Of a stretch of DNA of 64,000 bases, positions 16,067 through 24,583 are shown in pieces. Positions within the stretch are counted from its first letter, which is position 1. Every line of letters begins with the position of its first letter. The notes under the pieces were generated by a model. The model was not told where the DNA came from. It saw nothing but the letters and a program-made list of their open reading frames with translations, and did not search any database. Source of the DNA: an uncultured Myxococcales bacterium (GTDB taxonomy: Bacteria; Myxococcota_A; Polyangia; Polyangiales; Polyangiaceae); assembly GCA_937949945.1 (NCBI GenBank), contig CALFEQ010000030.1, positions 62,001-126,000 on the forward strand, given 5' to 3'. The translations under genes and the position numbers were made by a program.

Positions 16067-19000
16067 TCACTGCGCGGCCGGCGGCTGCGTCGACTGCGCA
16101 GGCATCGGCGCCGTCACCGCGTGGGTCGGCTTCTTCCGGCCGAAGATGCGCTGCTTGATGCGATCGGCCACGACGTAGAACGCCGGGACGACGACGAGGC
16201 TGAGCAGCGTCGAGACGGAGAGGCCGCCGAGGACCGCGGCCGCCATCGGGCTGCGCGTCTCCGTGCCGGGGCCGAGGCCGAGGATCGGCGGGACGGCGGC
16301 CATCATCGTGGCGATCGTGGTCATGAGGATCGGGCGCAGGCGGAGCGGGCCCGCCCTCGCCGCGGCCTCGAGCGCGTCCACGTGCTCGTGCGTGCGTATG
16401 TGCTCGGCGTACTCGACGAGGAGGATCGAGTTCTTCTTCACGATCCCCATGAGGAGGAGCAGGCCGATCATGCTGAACAGGTTCAGCGTCTTGCCGGCGA
16501 CCACGAGGCCCACCACCGCGCCGCATACGGCGAGCGGCAGGATCGTGAGCACCGTGACCGGGTGCAAGAACGAGTTGAACTGGCTCGCCAGCACCATGTA
16601 CGCGACGAGGACGCCGACGAGCATCGCGAACCACAGGCCGCTCGTCGTCTCCTGGAGCTGCGAGGCTTGGCCCCCTGCCGCGACGCGGAGGCCGACGGGC
16701 AGCTCCTTGGCGAGCTCGAACACCTTGTCCATCGCCTCGGCCTGGGAGTGGCCCGGGCCGACGTTGCCGCGCATGCGGATGGCGCGCTCGCGATCGATGC
16801 GGCTGATGGTCTGGAGCACCGGCGTCTCCTGCTGGGTCACGACCATCGAGAGGGGGATGAGCGTGTTGTTCGCGCCGCGGACGCGGATGAGCGAGAGATC
16901 CTCGGGACGGCTGCGCTGCGACGCGAGCAGGCGCATGCGGATGTCGACGCGACGGCCCGCGGTCGAGAACTTGCCGACCGTGTTGCCGCCGACGAGAGCG
17001 CTGACGGTGCTGCCGATCTCGCTGATCGAGACGCCGAGGTCGGTGGCGCGGCGTCGGTCTGGGATGATCTGGAGCTCGGAGCCGCCGACCTGGTAGTCGG
17101 ACGTGATGTCCGTCGCGATGCCGGTCCTCTCGAGCTCGGTCTTGAACATGTTCGCGGCCTCGACGAGCGCGTCCCAGTCGGCGCCGCGGATGGTGAAATC
17201 GACGGGCGAGCCGCTCGTCGCGCCGAAGCCTTGCTGCGACGGGTCCTGGACGGAGGCGCGGAGGCCCGGGATGCCTTGCAGGTCCTTGCGCAGCGCGAGC
17301 ATCAGCTCCTGCGCCGAGCGCTTGCGCTCCTTCGGAGGGACGAGCGTGAGCGAGATCTGACCCGACGAGCCCGACAGCGTGACGAGCATGCGGGCGATCT
17401 CGGGGTACTTCGCGATCCGCGCCTCCGCCTCCGCGAGCAGGGGCTGCGCCGAAGCCGGGGTCGTGCCCGAATCGGTCATGAGGCGCACGTTCAGGCGGCT
17501 CTGGTCCTGGGACGGGATGAACTCCGTCTTGATGCGGGTCGCGAGGAAGCCCGTCGACGCGAGGACCGCCACGGCCGAGAGCAGGACCAGGACGGGGTAA
17601 CGGAGCGCGCCGCGCAGGACGCGCGAGTAGGCGCGCTCGAGCGCGGAGAAGGCGCGATCGACCTGGCGGCCGACCCAGCTCCGGCCCTCGCGCGACGCAT
17701 TGAGCATCTGGGAGCAGCGGGCAGGCGCGAGCGTGATCGCCTCGAAGTACGAGAGCATCACGGCCACGGAGAGCGTCACGCCGAACTGGAAGAAGAACTT
17801 CCCGATGACGCCCTTCATGAAGACGACCGGGATGAAGATCGCGATGACGGCCAGCGTGGCGGCGAGCGCCGCGAACGTGATCTCCTTCGTGCCCTCGGAC
17901 GCCGCGCGCACGCGGTCTTTGCCCATCTCCGCGTGGCGGTAGATGTTCTCCATGACCATGACGGCGTCGTCGACGACGAGGCCGACCGCGAGCGAAAGGC
18001 CGAGCAGCGTGAACGTGTTGAGCGTGAAGCCGCAGAAGTAGATGACGGCGATCGTGCCGAGGAGCGACATCGGGATCGCCAAGACGACGTTCATCGTGCT
18101 CGACAGCGATCCGAGGAAGAGCCAGCACACGAGCGCCGTCAGGAGGACGGCCATCACGAGCTCGAGCTCGAGCTCGTGCACCGACTCCTCGATGAAGACC
18201 GTCGAGTCGAAGAGGACCTCGACGTCCATCCCCTCGGGGAGCGTGCGCCGGATCTCTTCCACGCGCTGCTTCACCGCGGCCGCGACCGCGACCGCGTTCG
18301 TGCCGCGCTGCTTCAGGATGCCCATCGTCTGGATGGGCACGCCGTCGAGACGCGAGACGGAGGTCGCGTCCTCGAAGCCGTCCTCGACGAGCGCGACGTC
18401 CTCGAGATACACGGGCGCCGTCCCGGCGGCGGTGAGGGTCCCCGTGCGGTCGTCGACGGAGGGCGACCGGCCCTTCTTCACGACGAGCTTGCGGAACTGC
18501 TCGATGTCGAGCGCCTCGCCGAGCAGGCGGACGTCGAGCGTCTTTCCGCCCGCATCGAGCTGCCCGCCCGGGACGTCGACGTGCTCGGTGCGGATCGCGT
18601 TGATGATGTCGCTCGCGACGACGCCCTTCTCGATCATCTTGTAGGCGTCGAGCCAGATGCGGACGTTGCGGTTCTGCCCGCCGCTCATCGTGATCTGGCC
18701 GACGCCCTCGACCGTCTGCAGGCGCTCTTGGACCTGGTACTTCGCGACGTCCGCGAGCATCTGCTTGGAGAAGGGGCCCGTGACGGCGATCTGCAAAATC
18801 GCCTGATCGTCCGGGTTCGACTTCGAGACCGTCGCGGCGGGGACGTCCTTCGGTAGCTGGCGTTGCGCGGCGGCGACACGCGCCTGGATGTCCTGGAGCG
18901 CGAGGTCGACGTCGCGCGACATCTCGAACGTCGCCGTGATGCGCGCGCTGCCCGGACGCGCCTGCGAGCTGATCTCCTTGACGCCCTCGACCTGCGAGAT

Positions 19001-19210
19001 CGCCTGCTCGAGCGGCTCGACGATCTCGCGCTCGACCGCCTGCGGCGACGCGCCCGGCCACTGCACCGACACCGAGATGTTCGGGTAGTCGACGTCCGGG
19101 TACTGACTCACGCCGATGCGCGTGAGCGCGACGATGCCGAACAGCATCGTGCACGCCATCAGCATCCAGGCGAAGACGGGATTTCGGATCGATACGTCGG
19201 TGAGGTTCAC
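16067..19210 (-). CDS. RND multidrug efflux transporter (HAE1/AcrB-MdtB type)
   Basis: A 1047-residue inner-membrane pump, the usual full length. The start MNLTDVSIRNPVFAWML is typical; the VGLVVDDAVMVMENIYRH segment in TM4 holds the paired aspartates of the proton relay, and KKNSILLVEYAEH lies in TM11. Two large periplasmic porter/docking domains are present. It exports hydrophobic compounds or metals with the adaptor and TolC protein encoded upstream. It starts with GTG at 19210, overlapping the adaptor stop by 4 bases (GTGA). The C-terminal tail is Gln/Pro/Ala-rich. The substrate is unknown. Confidence 0.96.
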   Translation of the reverse strand: MNLTDVSIRNPVFAWMLMACTMLFGIVALTRIGVSQYPDVDYPNISVSVQWPGASPQAVEREIVEPLEQAISQVEGVKEISSQARPGSARITATFEMSRDVDLALQDIQARVAAAQRQLPKDVPAATVSKSNPDDQAILQIAVTGPFSKQMLADVAKYQVQERLQTVEGVGQITMSGGQNRNVRIWLDAYKMIEKGVVASDIINAIRTEHVDVPGGQLDAGGKTLDVRLLGEALDIEQFRKLVVKKGRSPSVDDRTGTLTAAGTAPVYLEDVALVEDGFEDATSVSRLDGVPIQTMGILKQRGTNAVAVAAAVKQRVEEIRRTLPEGMDVEVLFDSTVFIEESVHELELELVMAVLLTALVCWLFLGSLSSTMNVVLAIPMSLLGTIAVIYFCGFTLNTFTLLGLSLAVGLVVDDAVMVMENIYRHAEMGKDRVRAASEGTKEITFAALAATLAVIAIFIPVVFMKGVIGKFFFQFGVTLSVAVMLSYFEAITLAPARCSQMLNASREGRSWVGRQVDRAFSALERAYSRVLRGALRYPVLVLLSAVAVLASTGFLATRIKTEFIPSQDQSRLNVRLMTDSGTTPASAQPLLAEAEARIAKYPEIARMLVTLSGSSGQISLTLVPPKERKRSAQELMLALRKDLQGIPGLRASVQDPSQQGFGATSGSPVDFTIRGADWDALVEAANMFKTELERTGIATDITSDYQVGGSELQIIPDRRRATDLGVSISEIGSTVSALVGGNTVGKFSTAGRRVDIRMRLLASQRSRPEDLSLIRVRGANNTLIPLSMVVTQQETPVLQTISRIDRERAIRMRGNVGPGHSQAEAMDKVFELAKELPVGLRVAAGGQASQLQETTSGLWFAMLVGVLVAYMVLASQFNSFLHPVTVLTILPLAVCGAVVGLVVAGKTLNLFSMIGLLLLMGIVKKNSILLVEYAEHIRTHEHVDALEAAARAGPLRLRPILMTTIATMMAAVPPILGLGPGTETRSPMAAAVLGGLSVSTLLSLVVVPAFYVVADRIKQRIFGRKKPTHAVTAPMPAQSTQPPAAQ

Positions 19211-20490
19211 TGCGCCTCCGCCGAACCCGCCGGCTTGCCACCACGGCCGCGACCGCCCTGAGCCCCGCGCCGCGCCGATTCCTCCGGCCCCGCCGGCGAG
19301 GGCGAGCCTCCGTCGTCACCGGCCCCGTCGGCGGCGGGCGCCGGCGCGCCGCCGTCGAGCGACGTGAGACGCGTCTCCTTCACGCGAGCGCCGGGCGAGA
19401 GCGCGTCGGCGCCGCGGACGACGATCCAGTCGCCATCCTTCAGCCCGGAGCGGACCTCCACCCAGCCGTCCTTCGTGCTCATGCCGAGCGTGATCACGCG
19501 CTCCTGCGCCACGCCGTCCTCGACGACGTACACGATGTAGCCGTGATCGGTGGCGCGCGTCGCGGCGCGCGGGATGATGGGAGCATCGCGCCTCGCGCCG
19601 ATGTCGACGGACACGTCGCAGAACGCGCCCGGACGGAGCCAGTACTTGTGCTCGCTCGGGACGACCTCCGCGGTCACACCGACCATGTGCGTGACCGGAT
19701 CGGCCGCGGCCGAGACCAGCGTGATCTTCGCCTCGAACGTCCGCTGCGTCTCGCGCATCGTGAACGTCGCCTTCATGCCCGGCCGGAGGCGCGGCGCTTC
19801 GGAGGGCTCGACCTGGAAGCGCAGGAGCATCGGCTCCTGGCGGAGCAGCGTCGCCATGACGTAGCCCGCGTTGACGTACTGTCCGGTCTCGACGGTGCGC
19901 GTCTGGATGACGCCGTCCATCGGAGCGCGCACGAACGAGTCGCGGAGGTTCAGCTCGGCGACCTTGAGGTTCTCCATCGCGACCGCCGTGTCGGCCTTCG
20001 CCGTCAGCGTCTTCGTTCGATACGACTCGAGCTCCTCGCCCGGGATGAGCCCGGGATGCTTCTCCATGACGCCCTCGCGGCGCGTCACCTGCCCTTCGAC
20101 GTCCTTCTGCGCCGCCTGCGCCTTCTCGAGCGCCGCCTTCGCGCTGTTGACCGCGAGGCGGTAGCGCTCGGAGTCGATGACGACGAGGACGTCGCCCTTC
20201 TTCACCTCCTGGCCTTCGGCGAAGGCGACCTTGTCCACGACGCCCGAGACGCGCGACGTGACCTGGACGCGCTCGAAGGCCTCGATCGTGCCCGGCGCCG
20301 TCACGATGTAGTCGACCTTCTTGACGTCGACACGGAGCGTCTCCACCGCGAAGACGGTGCCGCCGTCGCCGCGCATCCCTCGGCCGCCGCGGCCGCCGGA
20401 GGACGCCTCGGCGCTCGCGGTGTCGCGCTTGCACGCGAGCGGAGCGACGGGCAGCGCCAGCGCCGCGAGGAAGACGACGAGACGTCTCAT
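19207..20490 (-). CDS. RND efflux periplasmic adaptor (membrane fusion protein)
   Basis: A 427-residue lipoprotein. The lipobox is VAPLAC (Cys about 20), followed by a Gly/Arg-rich linker. The lipoyl/barrel-sandwich half (VTAPGTIEAFERVQVTSRVS), a coiled-coil hairpin (about 125-195, Ala/Glu/Lys-rich), the second lipoyl half (VRAPMDGVIQTRTVETGQYV), then beta-barrel and membrane-proximal domains follow. It links the RND pump to TolC. GGGAGGTG lies about 8 bases before the ATG, which fixes the start; the much longer open frame to 21882 is the shadow of the TolC gene. The C-terminal ~50 residues (Gly/Ala/Pro/Arg) are extended and probably disordered. Confidence 0.95.
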   Translation of the reverse strand: MRRLVVFLAALALPVAPLACKRDTASAEASSGGRGGRGMRGDGGTVFAVETLRVDVKKVDYIVTAPGTIEAFERVQVTSRVSGVVDKVAFAEGQEVKKGDVLVVIDSERYRLAVNSAKAALEKAQAAQKDVEGQVTRREGVMEKHPGLIPGEELESYRTKTLTAKADTAVAMENLKVAELNLRDSFVRAPMDGVIQTRTVETGQYVNAGYVMATLLRQEPMLLRFQVEPSEAPRLRPGMKATFTMRETQRTFEAKITLVSAAADPVTHMVGVTAEVVPSEHKYWLRPGAFCDVSVDIGARRDAPIIPRAATRATDHGYIVYVVEDGVAQERVITLGMSTKDGWVEVRSGLKDGDWIVVRGADALSPGARVKETRLTSLDGGAPAPAADGAGDDGGSPSPAGPEESARRGAQGGRGRGGKPAGSAEAQ

Positions 20491-21812
20491 CGCGCACCTC
20501 CCGTTCCTTCGATCGGCACCTCGTCGACGGGCCCGAGACCGAGCGCGAAGCGCAGCTCGAGATATGCCTGCTGCATCGTGAGCTGCGCCGATGCGCGCGT
20601 GACCTCGGCGTCGAAGCGCCGCGCCGTGGCGTCCGTCAGCTCGATCGCGCGAGCGAGGCCTTGCTGGTAGAGGATCTCGGTCTCTTCGATGCTCTTCTGC
20701 GCCGCCGCGACCAGGTCCTCCGTCACCTTGTAAGCCTCGCGCGCCGCCTCGAGCGAAGCGATGGCGACGCGGATCTGGTTGTCGACCTGCCGACGGAGCA
20801 GGCTCTCCTCGAGGGCCTGGCTCTCGGCCTGCGCCAGGCGCGTACGCCTGTCGGCGTAGCGGAAGCCCGCGTCGAAGATGTTCCACGTGAGGGTCAACGT
20901 AGCGGTCTCCTCGTGTCCGCGTTCGGTCGGGAGCGGATTGGGTAGGAAGCGGAGCTGCGCGTTCGCACCGATCGTCGGAGCGAGGCGCCACAACGGCTCC
21001 TTCGCCGAGGCCCGGAGCGCCTCCGTCCGCTCGTGCGCGGCGCGCAGGTCGGGACGCCTCTCGAGCGCCGCACGCACGTGTGCGTCCGCCATGGTGTCGG
21101 CGCTCTCCGCGGCGCGCGTCGTTCGTTCGGGTGCGACGAGGACCGGCGGACCGCCGGGCTGGGGCGGCGAGATCGGCCTGTTCATCAGGAACGAGAGGTT
21201 GAGGTACGCGGTCTCGACACGGCCACGCGCCGTCGCGATCTCGCGCGCGGCGTTCGCGACCTCGATGCTCGCGCGCGTGACGTCGTTGATGCCCGCGAGC
21301 CCCGCGGCGGCGCGCGCCTCCGCGTTCTCGAGATTGTTCCGCGCGCGCTCGAGCCGCTTCGTCGCGGCCTCGTACAAGCGATCGGCGGTGAGCGCCTGGA
21401 GGAACGCGCGTGCGGTGTCGAACGCGAGCACGCGGCGATCCTGGATGCTGTTCCACTTCTCCGACTCGCGCTGATGCGTGGCCTGCTCGTACGCCGGGAA
21501 CGCACCGGGGTTGAAGATGGGCTGCGAGAGCGTGAGCGTCCCGCTGCTCGTCAGGTTGCGCCCGCTCCGATCCTCCTGGAGGCGGTACGTGCCGGCGCCG
21601 CTCGCCGTCAGTGACGGGAGGAACGCTCCGCGCGCTCTCTCGAGCTGACCCTGGGCCTGCTCGACACGCAGCGGAGCCTTCCGCGCTCGCTCGTTGTTCT
21701 CGAGGGCGTAGCGGACGGCCTGCTCGAGTCGGAGCGCCTCCTCCGCATGCGCCCGGCGCGAAGACGTCGCGGCGACGGCGACGAGCACGAACGGCAAGAG
21801 TTTCCTGAGCAT
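20487..21812 (-). CDS. TolC-family outer membrane efflux protein
   Basis: A 441-residue protein starting MLRKLLPFVLVAVAATSSRR with a signal peptide cleaved near AHAEE. Two long OEP repeats (about 25-220 and 230-430) consist of heptad-like helices interrupted by short beta segments (LTASGAGTYRLQ, LTLTWNIFDAGFRY), the TolC pattern. It forms the trimeric outer-membrane channel of the pump encoded by the next two genes. It overlaps the adaptor start by 4 bases. The frame stays open to 21914, but the extra 34 residues precede the signal peptide and were dropped. Confidence 0.93.
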   Translation of the reverse strand: MLRKLLPFVLVAVAATSSRRAHAEEALRLEQAVRYALENNERARKAPLRVEQAQGQLERARGAFLPSLTASGAGTYRLQEDRSGRNLTSSGTLTLSQPIFNPGAFPAYEQATHQRESEKWNSIQDRRVLAFDTARAFLQALTADRLYEAATKRLERARNNLENAEARAAAGLAGINDVTRASIEVANAAREIATARGRVETAYLNLSFLMNRPISPPQPGGPPVLVAPERTTRAAESADTMADAHVRAALERRPDLRAAHERTEALRASAKEPLWRLAPTIGANAQLRFLPNPLPTERGHEETATLTLTWNIFDAGFRYADRRTRLAQAESQALEESLLRRQVDNQIRVAIASLEAAREAYKVTEDLVAAAQKSIEETEILYQQGLARAIELTDATARRFDAEVTRASAQLTMQQAYLELRFALGLGPVDEVPIEGTGGAR

Positions 21813-21977
21813 CGCCACGAAATGGTCGGCGGAGGAGGGCCTCGGCACAACGACCTTGTGCGTGCTTCCGACCAGCCGGCAATCCATCATCACCGGTGGC
21901 TTCTTCTCGGCCACGGCTTGGGCGCCTCGCGTCGCCGGCTCACGACGGAGCGGACGCCGCCACGTGCACCGAGCCTC

Positions 21978-22841
21978 TCATGTGCGCAGCATGCGTCGAC
22001 GCACGAGCGCCGCACCGAGCACGATGGCCCCGAAGGCCGCCGCGACGTCGGACGGGCTGCTCGTTCGCGACTGCGAGCACCCCTGCTCGATCGGCTCCTC
22101 CTGTGACTTCTCCTTCGGGGGTGGGTACAGCGCGCACACGGCAGCTCGATCGTCGGCGGAGAGCTGGCGCGCGCGATCGATGCTCTCGCCGCAGCGGTCG
22201 GAGCTCTGGCAGTAGGCCGCGACCATGATCGAGTCCGGGTCGTTGCTGTGGGCGAGGCCGATGTAGTGGCCGACCTCGTGCGTGACGACGGCCTGCAGAT
22301 CGATCCCTTCGTCCACGTCGGTGAGCGCGAAGACGGTCGACGCCGTGTTGATCTCGATGTCGGCGTAGTCGATGGTGCCGCTGATCTTGCCGTAGCTGTG
22401 GTTCGTCAGCGCGAGCGACTCCTCGGCGTTGTCGTGAGGCCACTCGTCGTCGCGGAAGTAGATCCCGAACTTCTCCGGCCCCTCCTCCGCACCGAGCGGC
22501 TTGTCCTTCTTGATGTCCGGGCCTTCTTGGAAACGCAGCGACGTACGACCGCCCTCACACTCCACGTTCGACCACTCGTCGAAGGCCCGGCGGATCGCCG
22601 AACGTGCGGCCGAAAAATCGAGCTTGCTCGTGCCGCCTGCATGGAAGCGGTAGACGATGGGCATCGTCTTCCAGACGAGGGGCACGCCGTCGCGGATGCA
22701 TCCCCGGTCGTTGAGACGGCACTCGTCCTCCTTCGGATTGCAGGTCGTGATCCTGCAGAACGCGGAAGCTCCGTTCGTCGCGAGGAGAAGCGCTGCGAAC
22801 GTGGACGCAGCCAAGAGAAGCGTTCGCGGGTGTCGTTTCAT
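21978..22841 (-). CDS. Matrixin-like secreted zinc metalloprotease with MYXO-CTERM tail
   Basis: A 287-residue protein. The signal peptide ends near NGASA; several Cys follow at the mature N-terminus. The metzincin motif HEVGHYIGLAH (His188, Glu189, His192, His198) is followed by DPDSIM with the Met-turn Met206, so all catalytic parts are present. The C-terminus has QGCSQS, a hydrophobic helix (AAAFGAIVLGAAL) and RRR, the MYXO-CTERM layout that directs sorting to the cell surface in myxobacteria. The start was set at MKRHPRT rather than 11 codons upstream because the signal peptide then has normal length. It probably digests extracellular protein, perhaps prey or matrix (inference). Confidence 0.93.
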   Translation of the reverse strand: MKRHPRTLLLAASTFAALLLATNGASAFCRITTCNPKEDECRLNDRGCIRDGVPLVWKTMPIVYRFHAGGTSKLDFSAARSAIRRAFDEWSNVECEGGRTSLRFQEGPDIKKDKPLGAEEGPEKFGIYFRDDEWPHDNAEESLALTNHSYGKISGTIDYADIEINTASTVFALTDVDEGIDLQAVVTHEVGHYIGLAHSNDPDSIMVAAYCQSSDRCGESIDRARQLSADDRAAVCALYPPPKEKSQEEPIEQGCSQSRTSSPSDVAAAFGAIVLGAALVRRRMLRT

Positions 22842-23204
22842 CCGTCGCTTCGAATCAAGGCTCGGCGCGAGCAAGCCGAGATGCTTTCAGCGTAGCCGAC
22901 GTTGCCGGGCGCGGCACCCTCACCCACTTCGGCTCAGCTCTCCGCCGCCCGGGGCACGAGCCTCCAGAGCCGGCGCGCCATCACCCGTTAATGCCCGACA
23001 TCTCCCGCCTATTTCGCACGATCGGGTCGCGTGCTTGCGCGAATCCTCGCGCAAGGACGCGCGCGTCCATTCGCGAGCGAATCGGGCGAGCCACGGGCCC
23101 GCCGGCGGGCGCTCGGCTCAACGCGCGGAAATCCCGCCAGGCACACAGGCTCCGAGGATGCACGCAGGCGCGATGGCCCGCTGGCTGCAGTCGAAGACGG
23201 GTCG
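22842..23204. other. Divergent intergenic region, 363 bp, with a run of palindromes
   Basis: Between the divergent matrixin-like and M15 peptidase genes. The part from 23034 to 23110 holds four palindromes in a row (listed separately). The open frame leading into the M15 gene has unlikely composition and no ribosome site. No clear promoter hexamers were found. Confidence 0.5.
23034..23110. repeat. Cluster of four consecutive palindromes
   Basis: CTTGCGCG-(6)-CGCGCAAG at 23034-23055, GACGCGCGCGTC at 23056-23067, TTCGCGAGCGAA around 23070-23081 and GCCCGCCGGCGGGC at 23097-23110. All are perfect. They lie 95-170 bases upstream of the M15 start. Operators or RNA hairpins are possible; GC-rich DNA makes short palindromes common, but not four in 77 bases. 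Confidence 0.5.
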
Positions 23205-24347
23205 ATGCGTTCCCTTCGTTCCTGGTTGGTCTGCTTCACCCTCCCCTTCATCGCAGCGGCTTGCGCGGACGTCGACGAGATCGATGCCGCCGACCATCAC
23301 GACGATGGTCTCCACGAGGAGGAGGAGGTCGGAGTCTCGGCGAGCGCTCTCTCCACCACGAGCCCGGTGTCGGCGGCGGTGACACAGAGCTGCTCGACGA
23401 CCTCGGTCAAGGCGCTCGCGGTGCAGCTCGTGGAGGAGATCAACTGCCTCAAGCCGGGAGCGATGAAGCGCATCGACGACGTGCCCGGCCTCGCGCTCGG
23501 CAGCGCGGTGTTCCCCTACCTCCAGACGCCCGCAGCGGACGCGCTCGTCGCAGCGCAGAAGGCCCGAGGCGTGCGCATGACGATCAACTCGGGGCTGCGC
23601 ACGCTCCCGCAGCAGTACCTGCTCTACCGCTGGTACAAGACGGGGCGCTGCGGGATCTCGCTCGCGGCCAAGCCGGGCACCAGCAACCACGAGTCGGGCA
23701 TCGCGGTCGACATCGCCGACAACGCGAGCTGGCGCTCGACGATGAAGAGCAAGGGCTACCGCTGGCTCGGCGCGAGCGATCCGGTCCACTTCGACTACGT
23801 GGGCGGCCGCACCGTGAACATGAAGGGGCTCTCCGTGCTCGCGTTCCAGAGGCTCTGGAACCGCAACAACCCGTCGGACAGGATCGCGGAAGACGGCGTC
23901 TACGGTCCCGCGACCGAGGCGCGCCTCGCCAAGGCGCCGGTCGGAGGCTTCGCGAAGGGCGCAGTGTGCACGCCGGGCGCGAGGTCGAGCGAGATCCCGC
24001 CGGAGCTCGACATCGAGATCGACGGCGCGGACACACCCGTGATCCCGGACGCGACGGAGCCCGGAGACGAGCTCGCCCCGGACACCACGACGTCGATGGA
24101 TGCGATCGAGTCACTGGAGTCGATCGAGTCCACGGGGTCGAACGCGTCGGCGGAGTCGGACGACGAATCGGACGGATCGATCGACGCGATCGACGAGCCC
24201 GCACGCGCCGCGGACGGCGGCTGCTCCGCGGTGGGAGCGCGCCGCGACAGCGGCGTGGCGGGCTCGATGCTCCTCGTCGGAGCCGCGGCCCTCGCCATCG
24301 GCCGGCGGCGTCGCGCCTCGTGCTCGTCGAACGACACGTCGCGGTGA
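23205..24347 (+). CDS. Secreted M15-type D,D-peptidase with peptidoglycan-binding domain, lipobox and MYXO-CTERM tail
   Basis: A 380-residue protein. The lipobox FIAAAC (Cys20) is followed by an acidic linker. The M15A/VanY-like catalytic domain (about 75-200) has SGLRTLPQQYLLYRWY and zinc ligands His162, Asp169 (NHESGIAVDI) and His195 (DPVHFDY). A PG_binding_1-like segment (LSVLAFQRLWNRNN... ...DGVYGPATEARL, about 208-243) follows, then a long acidic Ser/Asp/Glu linker and a MYXO-CTERM tail (GGCSAV, hydrophobic helix, RRRR). It would cleave D-Ala peptide bonds of peptidoglycan. The start was chosen at MRSLRSWL, where the signal begins. It is a paralogue of the next gene. Carrying both a lipobox and a C-terminal sorting helix is unusual. 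Confidence 0.9.
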   Translation: MRSLRSWLVCFTLPFIAAACADVDEIDAADHHDDGLHEEEEVGVSASALSTTSPVSAAVTQSCSTTSVKALAVQLVEEINCLKPGAMKRIDDVPGLALGSAVFPYLQTPAADALVAAQKARGVRMTINSGLRTLPQQYLLYRWYKTGRCGISLAAKPGTSNHESGIAVDIADNASWRSTMKSKGYRWLGASDPVHFDYVGGRTVNMKGLSVLAFQRLWNRNNPSDRIAEDGVYGPATEARLAKAPVGGFAKGAVCTPGARSSEIPPELDIEIDGADTPVIPDATEPGDELAPDTTTSMDAIESLESIESTGSNASAESDDESDGSIDAIDEPARAADGGCSAVGARRDSGVAGSMLLVGAAALAIGRRRRASCSSNDTSR

Positions 24348-24583
24348 TGCGCGACGCATGCGCATGACGAGCAAGGACTGGACGGATCGCGTGCTTCGCA
24401 CCGATGCCCACATGGAGCAATCGATGCTCCCTGCCCTCTTCGGCGTGAGCGTGACCTTCTATCGTCGCTGAACCGAGCGCGCGCGGACGGATCGAATCGC
24501 GCAACGTCTCGCTCGACCTGCGCATCGTCCACGCGCGCCGATCCGGCGTTCGTGACGGCCCGCTCCGTGCAGAAGGGACGGGC

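Noticed and set aside
15978..19319. A 1113-residue minus-strand frame
   Set aside because: It covers the RND pump gene in another frame; Arg/Ala/Gly/His composition with no membrane segments. Shadow.
24414..24430. Hairpin GGAGCA-(5)-TGCTCC as a terminator after the first M15 gene
   Set aside because: Only 6 bp, no T-run, 66 bases from the stop; expected by chance in this DNA.
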